64,000 nt of DNA from Nitrospira sp. (lineage in GTDB: Bacteria > Nitrospirota > Nitrospiria > Nitrospirales > Nitrospiraceae): the NCBI GenBank assembly GCA_022226935.1, contig CP092081.1:2630024-2694023 (forward strand), given 5' to 3'. The notes beneath the pieces were generated by a model, which made no database searches, was not told the DNA's origin, and was given only the letters and a program-made list of their open reading frames with translations. A program made the translations under genes and the position numbers. Numbering within the stretch: the stretch's first letter is position 1; each line of letters begins with the position of its first letter. Below, piece by piece: positions 51,574 to 60,865 of this stretch.

Positions 51574-52662
51574 ATGGTCTCGCACACTGCGACCCGTCAG
51601 AACCTGCTGGCCTTGACCGAACCGGGCATGGCCGCATTCGTGGCCTCGCTGGGCTGGCCCGCCTATCGCGCCTCTCAAATCCTTCGCTGGCTCTATCAGG
51701 AACGGGTCCGCACCTTTGGCGAGATGAGTAACCTCTCGCAGAAAGACCGCGAGCATCTCACCTCCACCTGTAGTATCGATCGGGCCACGGATGTCCAGAT
51801 CTTTGCCTCGCAAGACGGCACAAAAAAATTTGTACTCACGCTGACTGACGGCAAGCAGATTGAGTGCGTTCTCATTCCCGACGAAGACCGCCTTACGCTG
51901 TGCCTGTCCACACAAGTCGGCTGCACACTTGATTGCGGATTCTGCCTGACCGGCACGTTAGGGCTCACGCGCAATCTCCGCGCCCATGAAATCCTCGACC
52001 AGGTTTTGCTCGCCCAGGACCATTTGGAAGCCAATCAACGATTGACCAACCTGGTGTTCATGGGAATGGGCGAGCCGCTGGCCAACCTCGATGCTGTGGC
52101 CGATGCCGTCGGTCGCCTGACCAATCAGACGTGGGGTCTCGGGTTTTCTGGTCGCCGGATCACCATTTCCACCGCGGGGCTGGCGTCGCGAATCAAAGAC
52201 GTGGCTCCCTTGAAGGTCAACCTGGCCATATCCCTGAATGCGACCACCGATGAGCTGCGTCACCAGATCATGCCCGCGGCCAACCGGCTCCATTCGCTCC
52301 AGGCCCTGCTCGCGGCCTGCCGCGACTATCCCCTGGCTGAGCGCGATCGTCTTACCTTCGAGTATGTGCTACTGGCGGATGTGAATGATCGGCCCGAAGA
52401 TGCGATCCGATTGATCAAACTGCTCCGCGGCCTTCGCTGCAAGGTCAACTTGATCGCCTTCAATCCGTTTCCCGGCAGTCCCTATCGACGCCCGTCTGAT
52501 TCCGCCATCGACATGTTTCAAAACACCCTGCGACGGAGCCATGTGGATGCGTACCTGCGTCGCAGTCGCGGTCGAGATGTCCTAGGCGCCTGCGGCCAAT
52601 TGGGCCGAATCGAGACGCAGTCTGTCCCTGTTACCTTGACACAGATTCAGACCCGTTGTTAG
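51574..52662 (+). CDS. rlmN: Dual-specificity RNA methyltransferase RlmN
   Basis: From the ATG at 51574 the protein is 362 residues. It has the radical SAM motif CTLDCGFCLTG, VFMGMGEPLANLDAV, RRITISTAGLASRIKDVA, and the C-terminal catalytic Cys in RGRDVLGACGQL. It methylates A2503 of 23S rRNA and A37 of some tRNAs. It diverges from slt. The first 13 codons of the longer open frame (from 51535) are unlikely to be used. Confidence 0.96.
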   Translation: MVSHTATRQNLLALTEPGMAAFVASLGWPAYRASQILRWLYQERVRTFGEMSNLSQKDREHLTSTCSIDRATDVQIFASQDGTKKFVLTLTDGKQIECVLIPDEDRLTLCLSTQVGCTLDCGFCLTGTLGLTRNLRAHEILDQVLLAQDHLEANQRLTNLVFMGMGEPLANLDAVADAVGRLTNQTWGLGFSGRRITISTAGLASRIKDVAPLKVNLAISLNATTDELRHQIMPAANRLHSLQALLAACRDYPLAERDRLTFEYVLLADVNDRPEDAIRLIKLLRGLRCKVNLIAFNPFPGSPYRRPSDSAIDMFQNTLRRSHVDAYLRRSRGRDVLGACGQLGRIETQSVPVTLTQIQTRC

Positions 52663-52676
52663 CATGATCTTCGTAC

Positions 52677-54071
52677 ATGCCTAAGCCGAGCACATCCCAC
52701 AGATCATCGCCGCTCCGCCATTCGGTTTTCGCCTGTTCGCTTCTGAGCCTCTTCTTGTTTACGGGCCAGAGTCCCGCCGCCCATGCTGTCGAGCCGAAAG
52801 AGTTCACCCTTTCCAACGACATGAAGGTCATCCTCGTGGAGGTCCCGAAGGCTCCCGTGGCGACCGTGCAGGTCTGGTACAAGGTCGGTTCCCGCAATGA
52901 GGTGATGGGCCGCGCGGGGTTATCGCACATGCTGGAACATATGATGTTCAAAGGCACGGCGAAATATCCCAAAGGGACCTTTTCCCGCCTGATCCGCAAA
53001 AACGGCGGCATGGACAACGCTTTTACCAGCCAGGACTTTACCGCGTATTTTGAAAACCTGGCGGCCGATCGCGTCACCCTGGCCCTTGAACTCGAAGCCG
53101 ACCGGATGCAAGGGCTGATTCTCGATGCCAACGAATTCAAAACCGAGCGGGAGGTCGTCAAGGAAGAACGGCGGCTGCGCAACGAAGATGATCCCCAAGG
53201 CGCACTGGTCGAGGCCCTTTTTGCGCAAGCCTTCATGAGCCATCCCTATCATTGGCCCGTGATCGGATGGTTTTCCGACCTCGACGCCATGAACCTTGAC
53301 GACCTTCAACGCCACTATGACACGTACTACTCCCCGAACAACGCCACCCTGGTGGTTGTCGGCGACATCAAGGCGGAAACGTTGCTCCCGGTCATTACCC
53401 GGCTGTTCGAGCCAATCCCGAAAGGGCCATCACCGAAAGCGCTGACCGTCGCCGAAGGTCCCCAGCGGGGAGAGCGCCGGTTTCTGTTGAAACGCGAGGC
53501 CCAAGTCCCCTTCGTGATGATGGGCTATCGCGTTCCTAATTATTCCAGCGATGATTCCTATGCGTTGAACGTGCTCGAATCGATTTTGTCCCACGGAAAG
53601 AGTGCGCGGCTGTACCAAAGTCTGGTCTATGAACAAAAGACCGCTCTGGCTGTCGGCGCGGACTACGGCTTGATGCAAGCCGACCCTGGTTTGTTTTATT
53701 TTTATGCGGTGGTGAAACCAGGCGAGAAAGTCGAGGCCGTAGAAGATGCGGTATTGAAAGAGATTCAGCGGCTCCAGACTGAACCGCCCAGCGAACTCGA
53801 GCTCCAACGCGCAAAAAATCAAATCGAAGCGGCCCATATTTTTGAACAGGATTCCAACTTCCGCCAAGCCATGCTGCTGGGAGAAGCGGAAACGATCGGG
53901 GCTGGGTGGCGGAAAGTCAGTCAATTCGTCGAACGTACCCGTGCCGTCACGCCACAGGACGTCCAACGTGTTGCCTCGCACTATCTGGCCGCCGACATGC
54001 GCACAACCGGGACATTGATTCCACTCCCGCCGCAAACTCAATCGGCGTCCCCGGCCCAACCGCACCAGTGA
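52677..54071 (+). CDS. M16-family zinc metallopeptidase, active subunit
   Basis: 464 residues with a signal peptide (SVFACSLLSLFLFTGQSPAAHA). The inverted zinc motif HMLEH (84-88) and downstream Glu residues (EREVVKEERRLRNEDDP) make up the active site of M16 processing peptidases. It is the catalytic half of a two-gene unit, 8 bases upstream of the second subunit. Probable role in periplasmic peptide turnover. Confidence 0.93.
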   Translation: MPKPSTSHRSSPLRHSVFACSLLSLFLFTGQSPAAHAVEPKEFTLSNDMKVILVEVPKAPVATVQVWYKVGSRNEVMGRAGLSHMLEHMMFKGTAKYPKGTFSRLIRKNGGMDNAFTSQDFTAYFENLAADRVTLALELEADRMQGLILDANEFKTEREVVKEERRLRNEDDPQGALVEALFAQAFMSHPYHWPVIGWFSDLDAMNLDDLQRHYDTYYSPNNATLVVVGDIKAETLLPVITRLFEPIPKGPSPKALTVAEGPQRGERRFLLKREAQVPFVMMGYRVPNYSSDDSYALNVLESILSHGKSARLYQSLVYEQKTALAVGADYGLMQADPGLFYFYAVVKPGEKVEAVEDAVLKEIQRLQTEPPSELELQRAKNQIEAAHIFEQDSNFRQAMLLGEAETIGAGWRKVSQFVERTRAVTPQDVQRVASHYLAADMRTTGTLIPLPPQTQSASPAQPHQ

Positions 54072-54079
54072 GCAGACAG

Positions 54080-55453
54080 ATGACGCAACGACAGGCTCAG
54101 CCTTCAACCCGACGCCATCAGCCACTCGGCCGGATCTTTCTCGGACTCTTCTTGCTCGTTACCTTACTACCGGGCGCGCAGGGACAGGCCGCCGATATCG
54201 TGCCGACTCGCTCGGTGACGGCAAACGGCATGACCGTGTTGTTTCTTGAGCAACACTTTCTGCCGACAGTCGAAATCCATGCCCTGGTCAAGGTGGGGTC
54301 GGCCCAAGATCCGCCGGACAAAGCGGGATTGGCGAATCTCACGGCCAGCCTCCTGGATGAGGGCACTCAGACCAGAACGTCCCGGCAGATTGCCGAACAG
54401 ATTGATTTCGTGGGAGGGTCTCTTGCAGCCCATGCGGCGGAAGATTTCACCACCGCATCGGCGCGCGTGCTGAAGAAGGACGCAGACCTCGGGTTTGCAC
54501 TCCTCGCCGATGTGCTGCAGCATCCCGCCTTCCATAAGCAGGAATTCGAACGGGTTCGCACCCAGATCCTCGGTGAAATTCTCAGTGACGATGACGATCC
54601 CGGCAATGTGGCCATGAAGGCCTTTCATCAACTCATTTTTCACGGCCATCCATATAGCTGGCCGGCCCATGGCTCCGAGGATACGCTCAGCAAAATCACG
54701 GTGGCCGATGTCCAGCAGTTCCATGCCCGAGAATATGTGCCGAATCAGACGATTCTGGTCATCGTCGGGGATCTGACACAGGAACAAGCAGCCACGCTGG
54801 TTCAGACACACTTCGGGTCTTGGAAAAAGGGTACGCCGTCACTCTATCAGATCAAAAAACCGACGCCGATCGACCGCAAAATGGTGCAGTTGATCGAGAA
54901 GGATCTTACGCAATCGACCATTGTGCTGGGGCATACTGGCATCAGCCGGACGAACCCGGACTACTACGCCGTTACGGTCATGAATTACATTTTGGGCGCC
55001 GGCGGATTCTCCTCACGCCTCATGGATTCTATTCGAGACAAACAGGGACTCGCCTACGGCATCATGAGCCAATTCGATTCCCGCCTGCTGCCGGGCGCCT
55101 TCTACATCAGCCTGCAAACCAGGACTGAGGTCACGAATCAAGCCATCACCGGAGTTTTGACCGAGATCAAGGGAATACGCGATGCCCCGGTCACCGATCA
55201 GGAACTCAATGAAGCGAAGTCCTTCATCGTCGGCAGCTTCCCTCTGCGAGTCGACTCAAGCGCCAAGCTCGCCAATGTCCTCGCGCAGGTGGAGTTCTAC
55301 AATCTGGGCTTAGATTATTTTACGAACTATCCGAAAGCCATCGAAAAGGTCACGAAGGACGATGTCCTCCGCGTGGCTAAACAGTATCTCGACCCTCAAC
55401 ATTACGCCTTGGTCGTTGTCGGTTCGATTGCGAAGGCCAAAGTGAAGCAATAG
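54080..55453 (+). CDS. M16-family peptidase, non-catalytic partner subunit
   Basis: 457 residues with a signal peptide (IFLGLFLLVTLLPGAQGQAA). It has the M16 fold (ANGMTVLFLEQHFLPTVEIHALVKVGSAQDPPDKAGLANLTASLLDEGT), but the HxxEH zinc site is replaced by NLTASLLDEG, so it should not be catalytic. ILGAGGFSSRLMDSIRDKQGLAYGIMSQF contains the conserved substrate-side region. It forms a heterodimer with the upstream M16 protein in related systems. ATG at 54080 follows a short gap. Confidence 0.93.
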   Translation: MTQRQAQPSTRRHQPLGRIFLGLFLLVTLLPGAQGQAADIVPTRSVTANGMTVLFLEQHFLPTVEIHALVKVGSAQDPPDKAGLANLTASLLDEGTQTRTSRQIAEQIDFVGGSLAAHAAEDFTTASARVLKKDADLGFALLADVLQHPAFHKQEFERVRTQILGEILSDDDDPGNVAMKAFHQLIFHGHPYSWPAHGSEDTLSKITVADVQQFHAREYVPNQTILVIVGDLTQEQAATLVQTHFGSWKKGTPSLYQIKKPTPIDRKMVQLIEKDLTQSTIVLGHTGISRTNPDYYAVTVMNYILGAGGFSSRLMDSIRDKQGLAYGIMSQFDSRLLPGAFYISLQTRTEVTNQAITGVLTEIKGIRDAPVTDQELNEAKSFIVGSFPLRVDSSAKLANVLAQVEFYNLGLDYFTNYPKAIEKVTKDDVLRVAKQYLDPQHYALVVVGSIAKAKVKQ

Positions 55454-55502
55454 CTCCCCTTCCTCGCCCGACTCGACGACCGCGCAACAGGTCGGACTCC
55501 TC

Positions 55503-56333
55503 ATGGTCTCCACTACTCCACTGATCGACAAGATTTCCCGGGCTCGGCACCTCCTTCGAGAGATGGGCTCGGTGATCGTGGCCTTCTCCGGAGGCATCGA
55601 TAGTACGTTGGTCCTCAAACTGGCCCATGATGAATTGGGTGATCAGGCCATCGGCGTGACCGCGGTCTCCCCGACACTCCCTGCTTCTGAATTGGCAGAC
55701 ACACAGCATATTGCCGCAGAAATGGGCGCTGCTCATCGCATCGTCGAAACGGATCAACTACAGATTCCCGAATTTGTCCGCAATGATGCCACCCGCTGCT
55801 ATCATTGCAAGACCGACCTCTATTCGCTCTTGGGCAAACTCAGAGCCGAATATCACACGGGGTGTATCGTCGACGGCACCAACCTCGACGATCTGGGAGA
55901 CGATCGCCCCGGTCTGAAAGCGGCCAGAGAGTGGGGGGTGCGCAGCCCACTATTGGAGGCCGGATTCACAAAAGCCGACATTCGCGAAGCTGCCCGTGAG
56001 CTGCGACTCTCCAACTGGGATAAGCCTGCGGCTGCCTGCCTTTCCTCACGCGTGCCGCGCGGCATCACGATCACCCGAAGCACGCTCTCACGTGTGGAGC
56101 AGGCGGAAGCTGCCTTGATGCATGAAGGCTTTCGCCACTGCCGCGTGCGGGACTACGGCGAACTGGCGAGGATTGAGTTGGCCGTGGAGGACTTGCCGAA
56201 ACTACTGGAAGCCGGTCGTCGCGAACGGATGGTCGAGAGTCTGAAACGGGTAGGCTATCGCTTTGTAACGTTGGATCTGGAAGGATATCGCCAGGGAGGC
56301 GTAAGTCTCACCCCCCCGGCGTCAGAAACTTAG
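55503..56333 (+). CDS. larE: LarE-like ATP-dependent sulfur transferase
   Basis: 276 residues of the N-type ATP pyrophosphatase family: VIVAFSGGIDSTLVLKLAHDEL (PP-loop), RCYHCKTDLYSLL with the sacrificial-Cys region, and WDKPAAACLSSRVPRGITIT. LarE builds the thiocarboxyl groups of the nickel-pincer nucleotide for lactate racemase. No larB, larC or larA lies nearby in this window, so the substrate is not established here. It ends head-on with atpF, overlapping by 4 bases. Confidence 0.9.
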   Translation: MVSTTPLIDKISRARHLLREMGSVIVAFSGGIDSTLVLKLAHDELGDQAIGVTAVSPTLPASELADTQHIAAEMGAAHRIVETDQLQIPEFVRNDATRCYHCKTDLYSLLGKLRAEYHTGCIVDGTNLDDLGDDRPGLKAAREWGVRSPLLEAGFTKADIREAARELRLSNWDKPAAACLSSRVPRGITITRSTLSRVEQAEAALMHEGFRHCRVRDYGELARIELAVEDLPKLLEAGRRERMVESLKRVGYRFVTLDLEGYRQGGVSLTPPASET

Positions 56334-56842
56334 TTCCGGCTCTGGTAGGTTTTCGCGAGCGCGTCCAAGGCTTCATCTGCCAGACGACGATGGTCCCCAT
56401 CGGTCAATGCTCGCCCGACCACTTTCTCCGCAACCATCATCGCTAAATCCGTCGTTTGCGAACGGATGTCCTGAACGGCTTTGCGGCGTTCGGTCTCGAT
56501 CTCGCGAGTCGCATCGCCTTTGATCCGCTCTGCATCCGCCGTCATCCGCTGTTCGTTCTCTTCCATCAACCGTGCCGCGCGTTCTTTGGCCTGAGCCAAG
56601 AGTGCCTCCGCGTCTTTGGCTGCAGTCGCCAGCTTGGCTTCATATTCCTTGAGCTTGCGCTCGGCCTCCGAACGGTGGCGCTCGGCTTGATCGAGACTGT
56701 CCTTGATCTTTTTCTCACGCTCTTCCAGCATGCCCAGCAAGCTCGGGAACGCGTACTTGTAGAGCAGGAAAAAGAGAATGCCGAAGGAGAGAATCTCCCA
56801 GAAGATCAACGACGAAAAGAAATGCGATTCAAATTGAGGCAT
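56330..56842 (-). CDS. atpF: ATP synthase F0 subunit b
   Basis: 170 residues: an N-terminal membrane span (SLIFWEILSFGILFFLLYKYAFPSLLGMLEEREKKIKDSLDQAE) and a long charged helix that forms the peripheral stalk. It is the last gene of an F0-only set, 74 bases after atpE. Genes for delta, alpha, gamma, beta and epsilon do not follow; larE lies instead, convergent. Confidence 0.95.
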   Translation of the reverse strand: MPQFESHFFSSLIFWEILSFGILFFLLYKYAFPSLLGMLEEREKKIKDSLDQAERHRSEAERKLKEYEAKLATAAKDAEALLAQAKERAARLMEENEQRMTADAERIKGDATREIETERRKAVQDIRSQTTDLAMMVAEKVVGRALTDGDHRRLADEALDALAKTYQSRN

Positions 56843-56916
56843 AGTCTGTTACCCAAATGAGTTGAGGGTTCTGAGCCGGGCATGGCCCCAGCATCAGGGC
56901 TCGACCGTCGATGCGC

Positions 56917-57147
56917 TTACTTGCGCAAGCCCATGATGATGAACGCAATGACCAGCCCGTACAAGGCGATGGCTTCGACCAACGCGAAACCGATCCACAT
57001 GTACTTCCCGACGCGACCTTCGGCTTCCGGCTGGCGGGCCACGGCTTCAATCATTTTTCCGAAGATGTACCCGATTCCCACGCCGGCTCCCGCAAAACCT
57101 GCCGCCGCCAACCCCATGCCGACCAACGCTGCTGCTGCTGCATCCAT
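56917..57147 (-). CDS. atpE: ATP synthase F0 subunit c
   Basis: 76 residues: two membrane helices, ALVGMGLAAAGFAGAGVGIGYIFGKMIEAVARQP and YMWIGFALVEAIALYGLVIAFIIMGL, with the ion-carrying Glu in FALVEAIALYG and the polar RQPE loop. No sodium-type ES/Q signature is seen, so proton use is likely. ATG at 57147 follows GGAGAGG; the frame is open upstream to 57177. Confidence 0.96.
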   Translation of the reverse strand: MDAAAAALVGMGLAAAGFAGAGVGIGYIFGKMIEAVARQPEAEGRVGKYMWIGFALVEAIALYGLVIAFIIMGLRK

Positions 57148-57182
57148 TGTGTGTCCTCTCCTCCGTTTATAGACCACTCGAC

Positions 57183-57932
57183 CTAGTGTGCGTGCTCGCT
57201 ATGACCGTGCAAGGTCACGGCATCTCCTAAATAGACACAGCTCAGCACGGTGAAGATATAGGCTTGAATAAACGCAATGCCGACTTCGAGACCATTCATC
57301 GCAATCGTGAAGGCAAACGGCAACCACCCGATCAGCAATCCTCCGCTGATGGCCAATCCGAACAGCACGCCCAAAATCACATGGCCGGCCGTCATATTGG
57401 CGAACAACCGCACCGCCAGCGAAATGGGCCGCGCCAGTTGGCTGATCAACTCAATCGGAATCATGAGCGGCAGCAACCAACCCGGCGTTCCAGGCGGCAC
57501 GAGAATACCGAGAAATTTCATTCCATGAAGCGAAAATCCCAAAACGAGGCTCAGTCCATAAATGCCCACCGCAAAGACCGCGGTGACGATGATCTGGCTC
57601 GTGACGGTGTAGGAACCTGGAATCAACCCGAGCAGATTCGCGAAGAGAATAAAGAGGAACAGCGTGGCGATCAGGGGGAAATATTTCATTCCCGCTTCAC
57701 CCATGGTGTCCAAAATAATCCCGCGAATGAACTCGACGATCAATTCAGCCATGTTCTGCAACTTGCCGGGCACCAACTTCCGGGCGGCGGCGGCGGAGAT
57801 CATGAGAAACGCCACCAAGCCGACCACCACCCACATGAGGATGACCGCTTTATTGATGGAGATGTCGACGCCGGCGGGCACAAGTGGAATCAGATCGTGC
57901 AATTCAAACGCATGTAACGGACTTTCTTCCAC
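57183..57932 (-). CDS. atpB: ATP synthase F0 subunit a
   Basis: 249 residues with about five to six membrane spans. Conserved blocks are LPLMIPIELISQLARPISLAVRLFANMTAGHVILG, with the essential Arg in ISLAVRLFANM, and GLEVGIAFIQAYIFTVLSCVYLGDAV. It forms the ion half-channels beside the c-ring. 35 bases separate it from atpE and 30 from the atpI gene. Confidence 0.96.
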   Translation of the reverse strand: MEESPLHAFELHDLIPLVPAGVDISINKAVILMWVVVGLVAFLMISAAAARKLVPGKLQNMAELIVEFIRGIILDTMGEAGMKYFPLIATLFLFILFANLLGLIPGSYTVTSQIIVTAVFAVGIYGLSLVLGFSLHGMKFLGILVPPGTPGWLLPLMIPIELISQLARPISLAVRLFANMTAGHVILGVLFGLAISGGLLIGWLPFAFTIAMNGLEVGIAFIQAYIFTVLSCVYLGDAVTLHGHSEHAH

Positions 57933-57962
57933 GATGATCCTTTGTCAGTCAGACGATTCAGG

Positions 57963-58181
57963 TTAACTCTGCCATCGTTGGGCCGATCGATAGGCATTCC
58001 GGATACCGGCGGCGGCTCCCAAGCCTAGTCCTGCGACCAATCCCCAGGGATTGGAATCCAGCAGATACGTATCAACTACCCAGCCCAATCCACCCCCGAC
58101 AATCAACGCAGCGAGCAGTTCCGTCCCGATTCGGACAGCTTGCCCGAGCCCCGCATATAACGGATCCTGAGAGGGGGGCAT
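57963..58181 (-). CDS. atpI: AtpI/AtpZ-type small membrane protein
   Basis: From the ATG at 58181 the protein is 72 residues with two hydrophobic spans (LLAALIVGGGLGWVVDTYLL and WGLVAGLGLGAAAGIRNAY), the pattern of AtpI/AtpZ assembly factors that open F0 operons. An ATG at 58247 would add 22 residues, but a TTGACA/TTGAAT promoter pair on the minus strand (58274-58269 and 58251-58246) would put the transcript start downstream of that codon. The shorter form is therefore preferred. Confidence 0.82.
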   Translation of the reverse strand: MPPSQDPLYAGLGQAVRIGTELLAALIVGGGLGWVVDTYLLDSNPWGLVAGLGLGAAAGIRNAYRSAQRWQS

Positions 58182-58245
58182 CACGTGCTCACGCGCGGCA
58201 CTCCTCAGCACAGTCGGAGAGAGTGCACCCATCGGCGGGCGCGCC

Positions 58246-58274
58246 ATTCAAGCAAATTCGCTGGGGGCTTGTCA
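58246..58274 (-). promoter_or_regulatory. Possible promoter of the F0 operon
   Basis: On the minus strand TTGACA (58274-58269), an 18-base spacer and TTGAAT (58251-58246). It lies before atpI. The -10 matches 4 of 6 consensus bases, so this is a moderate call. Confidence 0.5.
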
Positions 58275-58354
58275 AGAAGTTGGCCTGCTATGACCCGGCC
58301 TCACGATACGGTATAGTCTTTTCCTCGGGTGCCACACCCGTCAATGACACCTTC

Positions 58355-59839
58355 ATGACTGCTGTATCGCACCAGGCATTTCTCAATGGGCCGCCGCAAC
58401 CGCTGGTCGTGGTTCGACCGTTGCCGAAGGCGGACGTCTTCGAGCTCTATCAACGCCTGGCCGTCTCGGACGGCCCGTCCTTCCTTCTGGAAAGCGGGAA
58501 CGGCACCAGCGCGACCGCGCGCTATTCGTTCTTCGGCAGCCATCCTTATCTAACCTTGACCGGCCGAGCGCACGACTATTCCATGAAGGCCGACGGGCAC
58601 ATCACAACCGCCCGCGCCCCTGTATTCGATGCGTTTCGGCAGGCCTTCGCCGATTCCACGATCCCGCAGCCGGATGGTCTGCCGCCGTTTTTCGGTGGAG
58701 CCGTCGGATACCTGAGTTACGACCTCGTGCGTTCGTTTGAATCGCTTCCCACCCTGGCGGCCGATGATCTCAACCTCCCCGACCTGCATATGGCCTTCTT
58801 CGACCTCGTGGCTGCGGTGGATCACCACACGGACCAGCTTTATCTGATGTACTGCCCGCCTCTGTCTCGATTTCGTGCTGAACCACGTGAAAAACTGTTC
58901 CAAGAAGGCTGTGACCGCCTGGCCGAGTTGGAAGCTCGCCTGGCGAGCATACCCTCGCCTCAACCTGCACTGATCAGCCCCGCACAGACCAGCTTTGTCC
59001 CCAGTCAATCGCGTAACGCCTATACAGCTCGTGTCCGCCGCGGCAAGGACTACATTGCAGCCGGCGACATTTATCAGGCCAATCTTTCTCATCGCTTCAC
59101 CCTCGATCTCGATGCTACCTGGTCGACCTCAGATCGCGACCGGTACGCCTGCGATCTCTACAGCCGTCTTCGTCGCATAAACCCCTCTCCCTTTGCGGGA
59201 CTCGTCCGATTTCCCGAGCTCAGTCTCGTCAGCAGCTCCCCCGAACGACTCGTACGATTATCGGGCTCGCTAGCCAGCACCAGACCCATCGCCGGCACCA
59301 GGCCCAGGGGAAACGGACAGTCACAAGATATGACAATGCGTGCCGAACTCTTGGCCAGCCCCAAGGAACGAGCAGAACATGTCATGTTGGTGGATCTCGA
59401 ACGCAACGACCTCGGCAAGGTCTGCCGCTACGGGTCGGTCCGGGTGGACGAATTCATGACCATCGAGCAATACTCGCATGTCAGCCATTTGGTCTCGGAC
59501 GTAGTCGGCACTCTGCGACCGGGCACTTCGCCCTTCGACCTCGTCCGGGCGGTGTTTCCGGGCGGAACGATCACCGGCGTGCCCAAACTGCGGTGCATGG
59601 AAATCATCGAAGAACTGGAACCGGTGCGGCGCGGGCTCTATACGGGAGCGCTGGGCTATTTCAGTTGGAGCGGGGATGTGGATCTGAATATTCTCATTCG
59701 CACACTGGTCCTGACCAACAACCAGGGGTATCTGCAGGTGGGAGCCGGCATTGTGGCCGATTCGGATCCCGATCGCGAATATGACGAAACGCTCGCCAAG
59801 GCGGGCGCCTTTTTTACCATCCTGGAGGCTGACCGCTGA
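58355..59839 (+). CDS. pabB: Aminodeoxychorismate synthase component I
   Basis: From the ATG at 58355 the protein is 494 residues. FFGGAVGYLSYDLVRSFESLP is the TrpE/PabB N-terminal domain. RGKDYIAAGDIYQANLSHRF, STRPIAGTRPRGNG (the PIAGT loop), HVMLVDLERNDLGKV and VFPGGTITGVPKLRCMEIIEELEP form the chorismate-binding domain. With the following aminotransferase-type lyase it makes p-aminobenzoate for folate. Anthranilate synthase is less likely given the partner gene. The stop overlaps the next ATG by one base. Confidence 0.9.
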   Translation: MTAVSHQAFLNGPPQPLVVVRPLPKADVFELYQRLAVSDGPSFLLESGNGTSATARYSFFGSHPYLTLTGRAHDYSMKADGHITTARAPVFDAFRQAFADSTIPQPDGLPPFFGGAVGYLSYDLVRSFESLPTLAADDLNLPDLHMAFFDLVAAVDHHTDQLYLMYCPPLSRFRAEPREKLFQEGCDRLAELEARLASIPSPQPALISPAQTSFVPSQSRNAYTARVRRGKDYIAAGDIYQANLSHRFTLDLDATWSTSDRDRYACDLYSRLRRINPSPFAGLVRFPELSLVSSSPERLVRLSGSLASTRPIAGTRPRGNGQSQDMTMRAELLASPKERAEHVMLVDLERNDLGKVCRYGSVRVDEFMTIEQYSHVSHLVSDVVGTLRPGTSPFDLVRAVFPGGTITGVPKLRCMEIIEELEPVRRGLYTGALGYFSWSGDVDLNILIRTLVLTNNQGYLQVGAGIVADSDPDREYDETLAKAGAFFTILEADR

Positions 59840-60723
59840 TGTGGGTATTCCTCAATGACCGGTTCGTGCCGAAAGACGAAGCCGTCGTTTCGGTGTTTGA
59901 TCATGGATTTCTCTATGGGGATGGAGTCTACGAAACCCTGCGTTCCTATGGCCCTCGCATTTTCATGCGCGACCAGCACCTGGCCCGACTCCGGCGCTCG
60001 GCAGAGGCCATCGGGCTTACACTCCCAATTCCAGACGCGCAGTGGCCAGATCTGCTCCACGAGGCCATGCGCCGCAATGAGGTCGGGAACGACCAAACCG
60101 ATGCCTATCTCCGCATCACGATCTCACGCGGCGAAGGAGAGATCGGCTTGGATCCGGCACTCTGTCCGCGTCCGACGGTTGTCATTTTGACGAAAGCGCT
60201 CCATCCGTTCCCACCCGCACTGGCTCGCGACGGAGTCACGCTCACCGTCGCCAACACCCGGCGCAACCTGCCCGAAGCCTTGTCTCCGCACATCAAATCC
60301 ACGAATTTCCTCAACAACATTTTGGCCAAACGCGAATCGATCGCGGCCGGCACCTTTGATAGTTTGTTTCTGAATTGGCGGGAAGAACTAACCGAATGCA
60401 CGATCAGTAATCTTTTCTTTATCTCGAACGGAACCCTGTACACGCCGGCTCTCGACTGCGGCATCTTGGACGGCATCACGCGGGCGATTGTCATGACCCT
60501 CGCGGAGGAGGAAGGCCTGCCCGTGAAGGAAGGCCATTACCACCTGGCCGATCTCCGCCAGGCCGATGAATGTTTTCTGACCAACACCAGCATGGAAGTC
60601 ATGCCGGTTTCACGGGTCGACTCCTGCCCTATCGGCGACGGCCGCCCCGGCCCCTTGACCGGACGGATCCGGGCACGATTCGCCGCCAGCCGCCACAGAT
60701 TTCTTGAACCACTCTCCTCGTAG
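59839..60723 (+). CDS. pabC: Class IV aminotransferase, probable aminodeoxychorismate lyase
   Basis: 294 residues of the fold-type IV PLP family: VSVFDHGFLYGDGVYETLRSYG, LRITISRGEGEIGLDP, SPHIKSTNFLNNILAKRES with the PLP Lys, and TECTISNLFFI. Family members include 4-amino-4-deoxychorismate lyase, branched-chain and D-amino acid aminotransferases. The one-base overlap with pabB (TGATG) favours the folate role (inference). Confidence 0.88.
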   Translation: MWVFLNDRFVPKDEAVVSVFDHGFLYGDGVYETLRSYGPRIFMRDQHLARLRRSAEAIGLTLPIPDAQWPDLLHEAMRRNEVGNDQTDAYLRITISRGEGEIGLDPALCPRPTVVILTKALHPFPPALARDGVTLTVANTRRNLPEALSPHIKSTNFLNNILAKRESIAAGTFDSLFLNWREELTECTISNLFFISNGTLYTPALDCGILDGITRAIVMTLAEEEGLPVKEGHYHLADLRQADECFLTNTSMEVMPVSRVDSCPIGDGRPGPLTGRIRARFAASRHRFLEPLSS

Positions 60724-60865
60724 ATCATCGAAAATTACCATACTCATCAATGAGTTACAATCTCATCCCGAACGAGGCCGAGGGCCTGTCTGTTTTGACA
60801 GGTAGGGGGTCAGCTGCTACGGTTGAAGCATCGGCAAAAGACGCCAAACCGGTCCAGACGCCTCG

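Noticed and set aside
60724..60865. Riboswitch or small RNA before the small lytic transglycosylase
   Set aside because: Only a short CTGTC/GACAG hairpin is visible; no known RNA motif fits.
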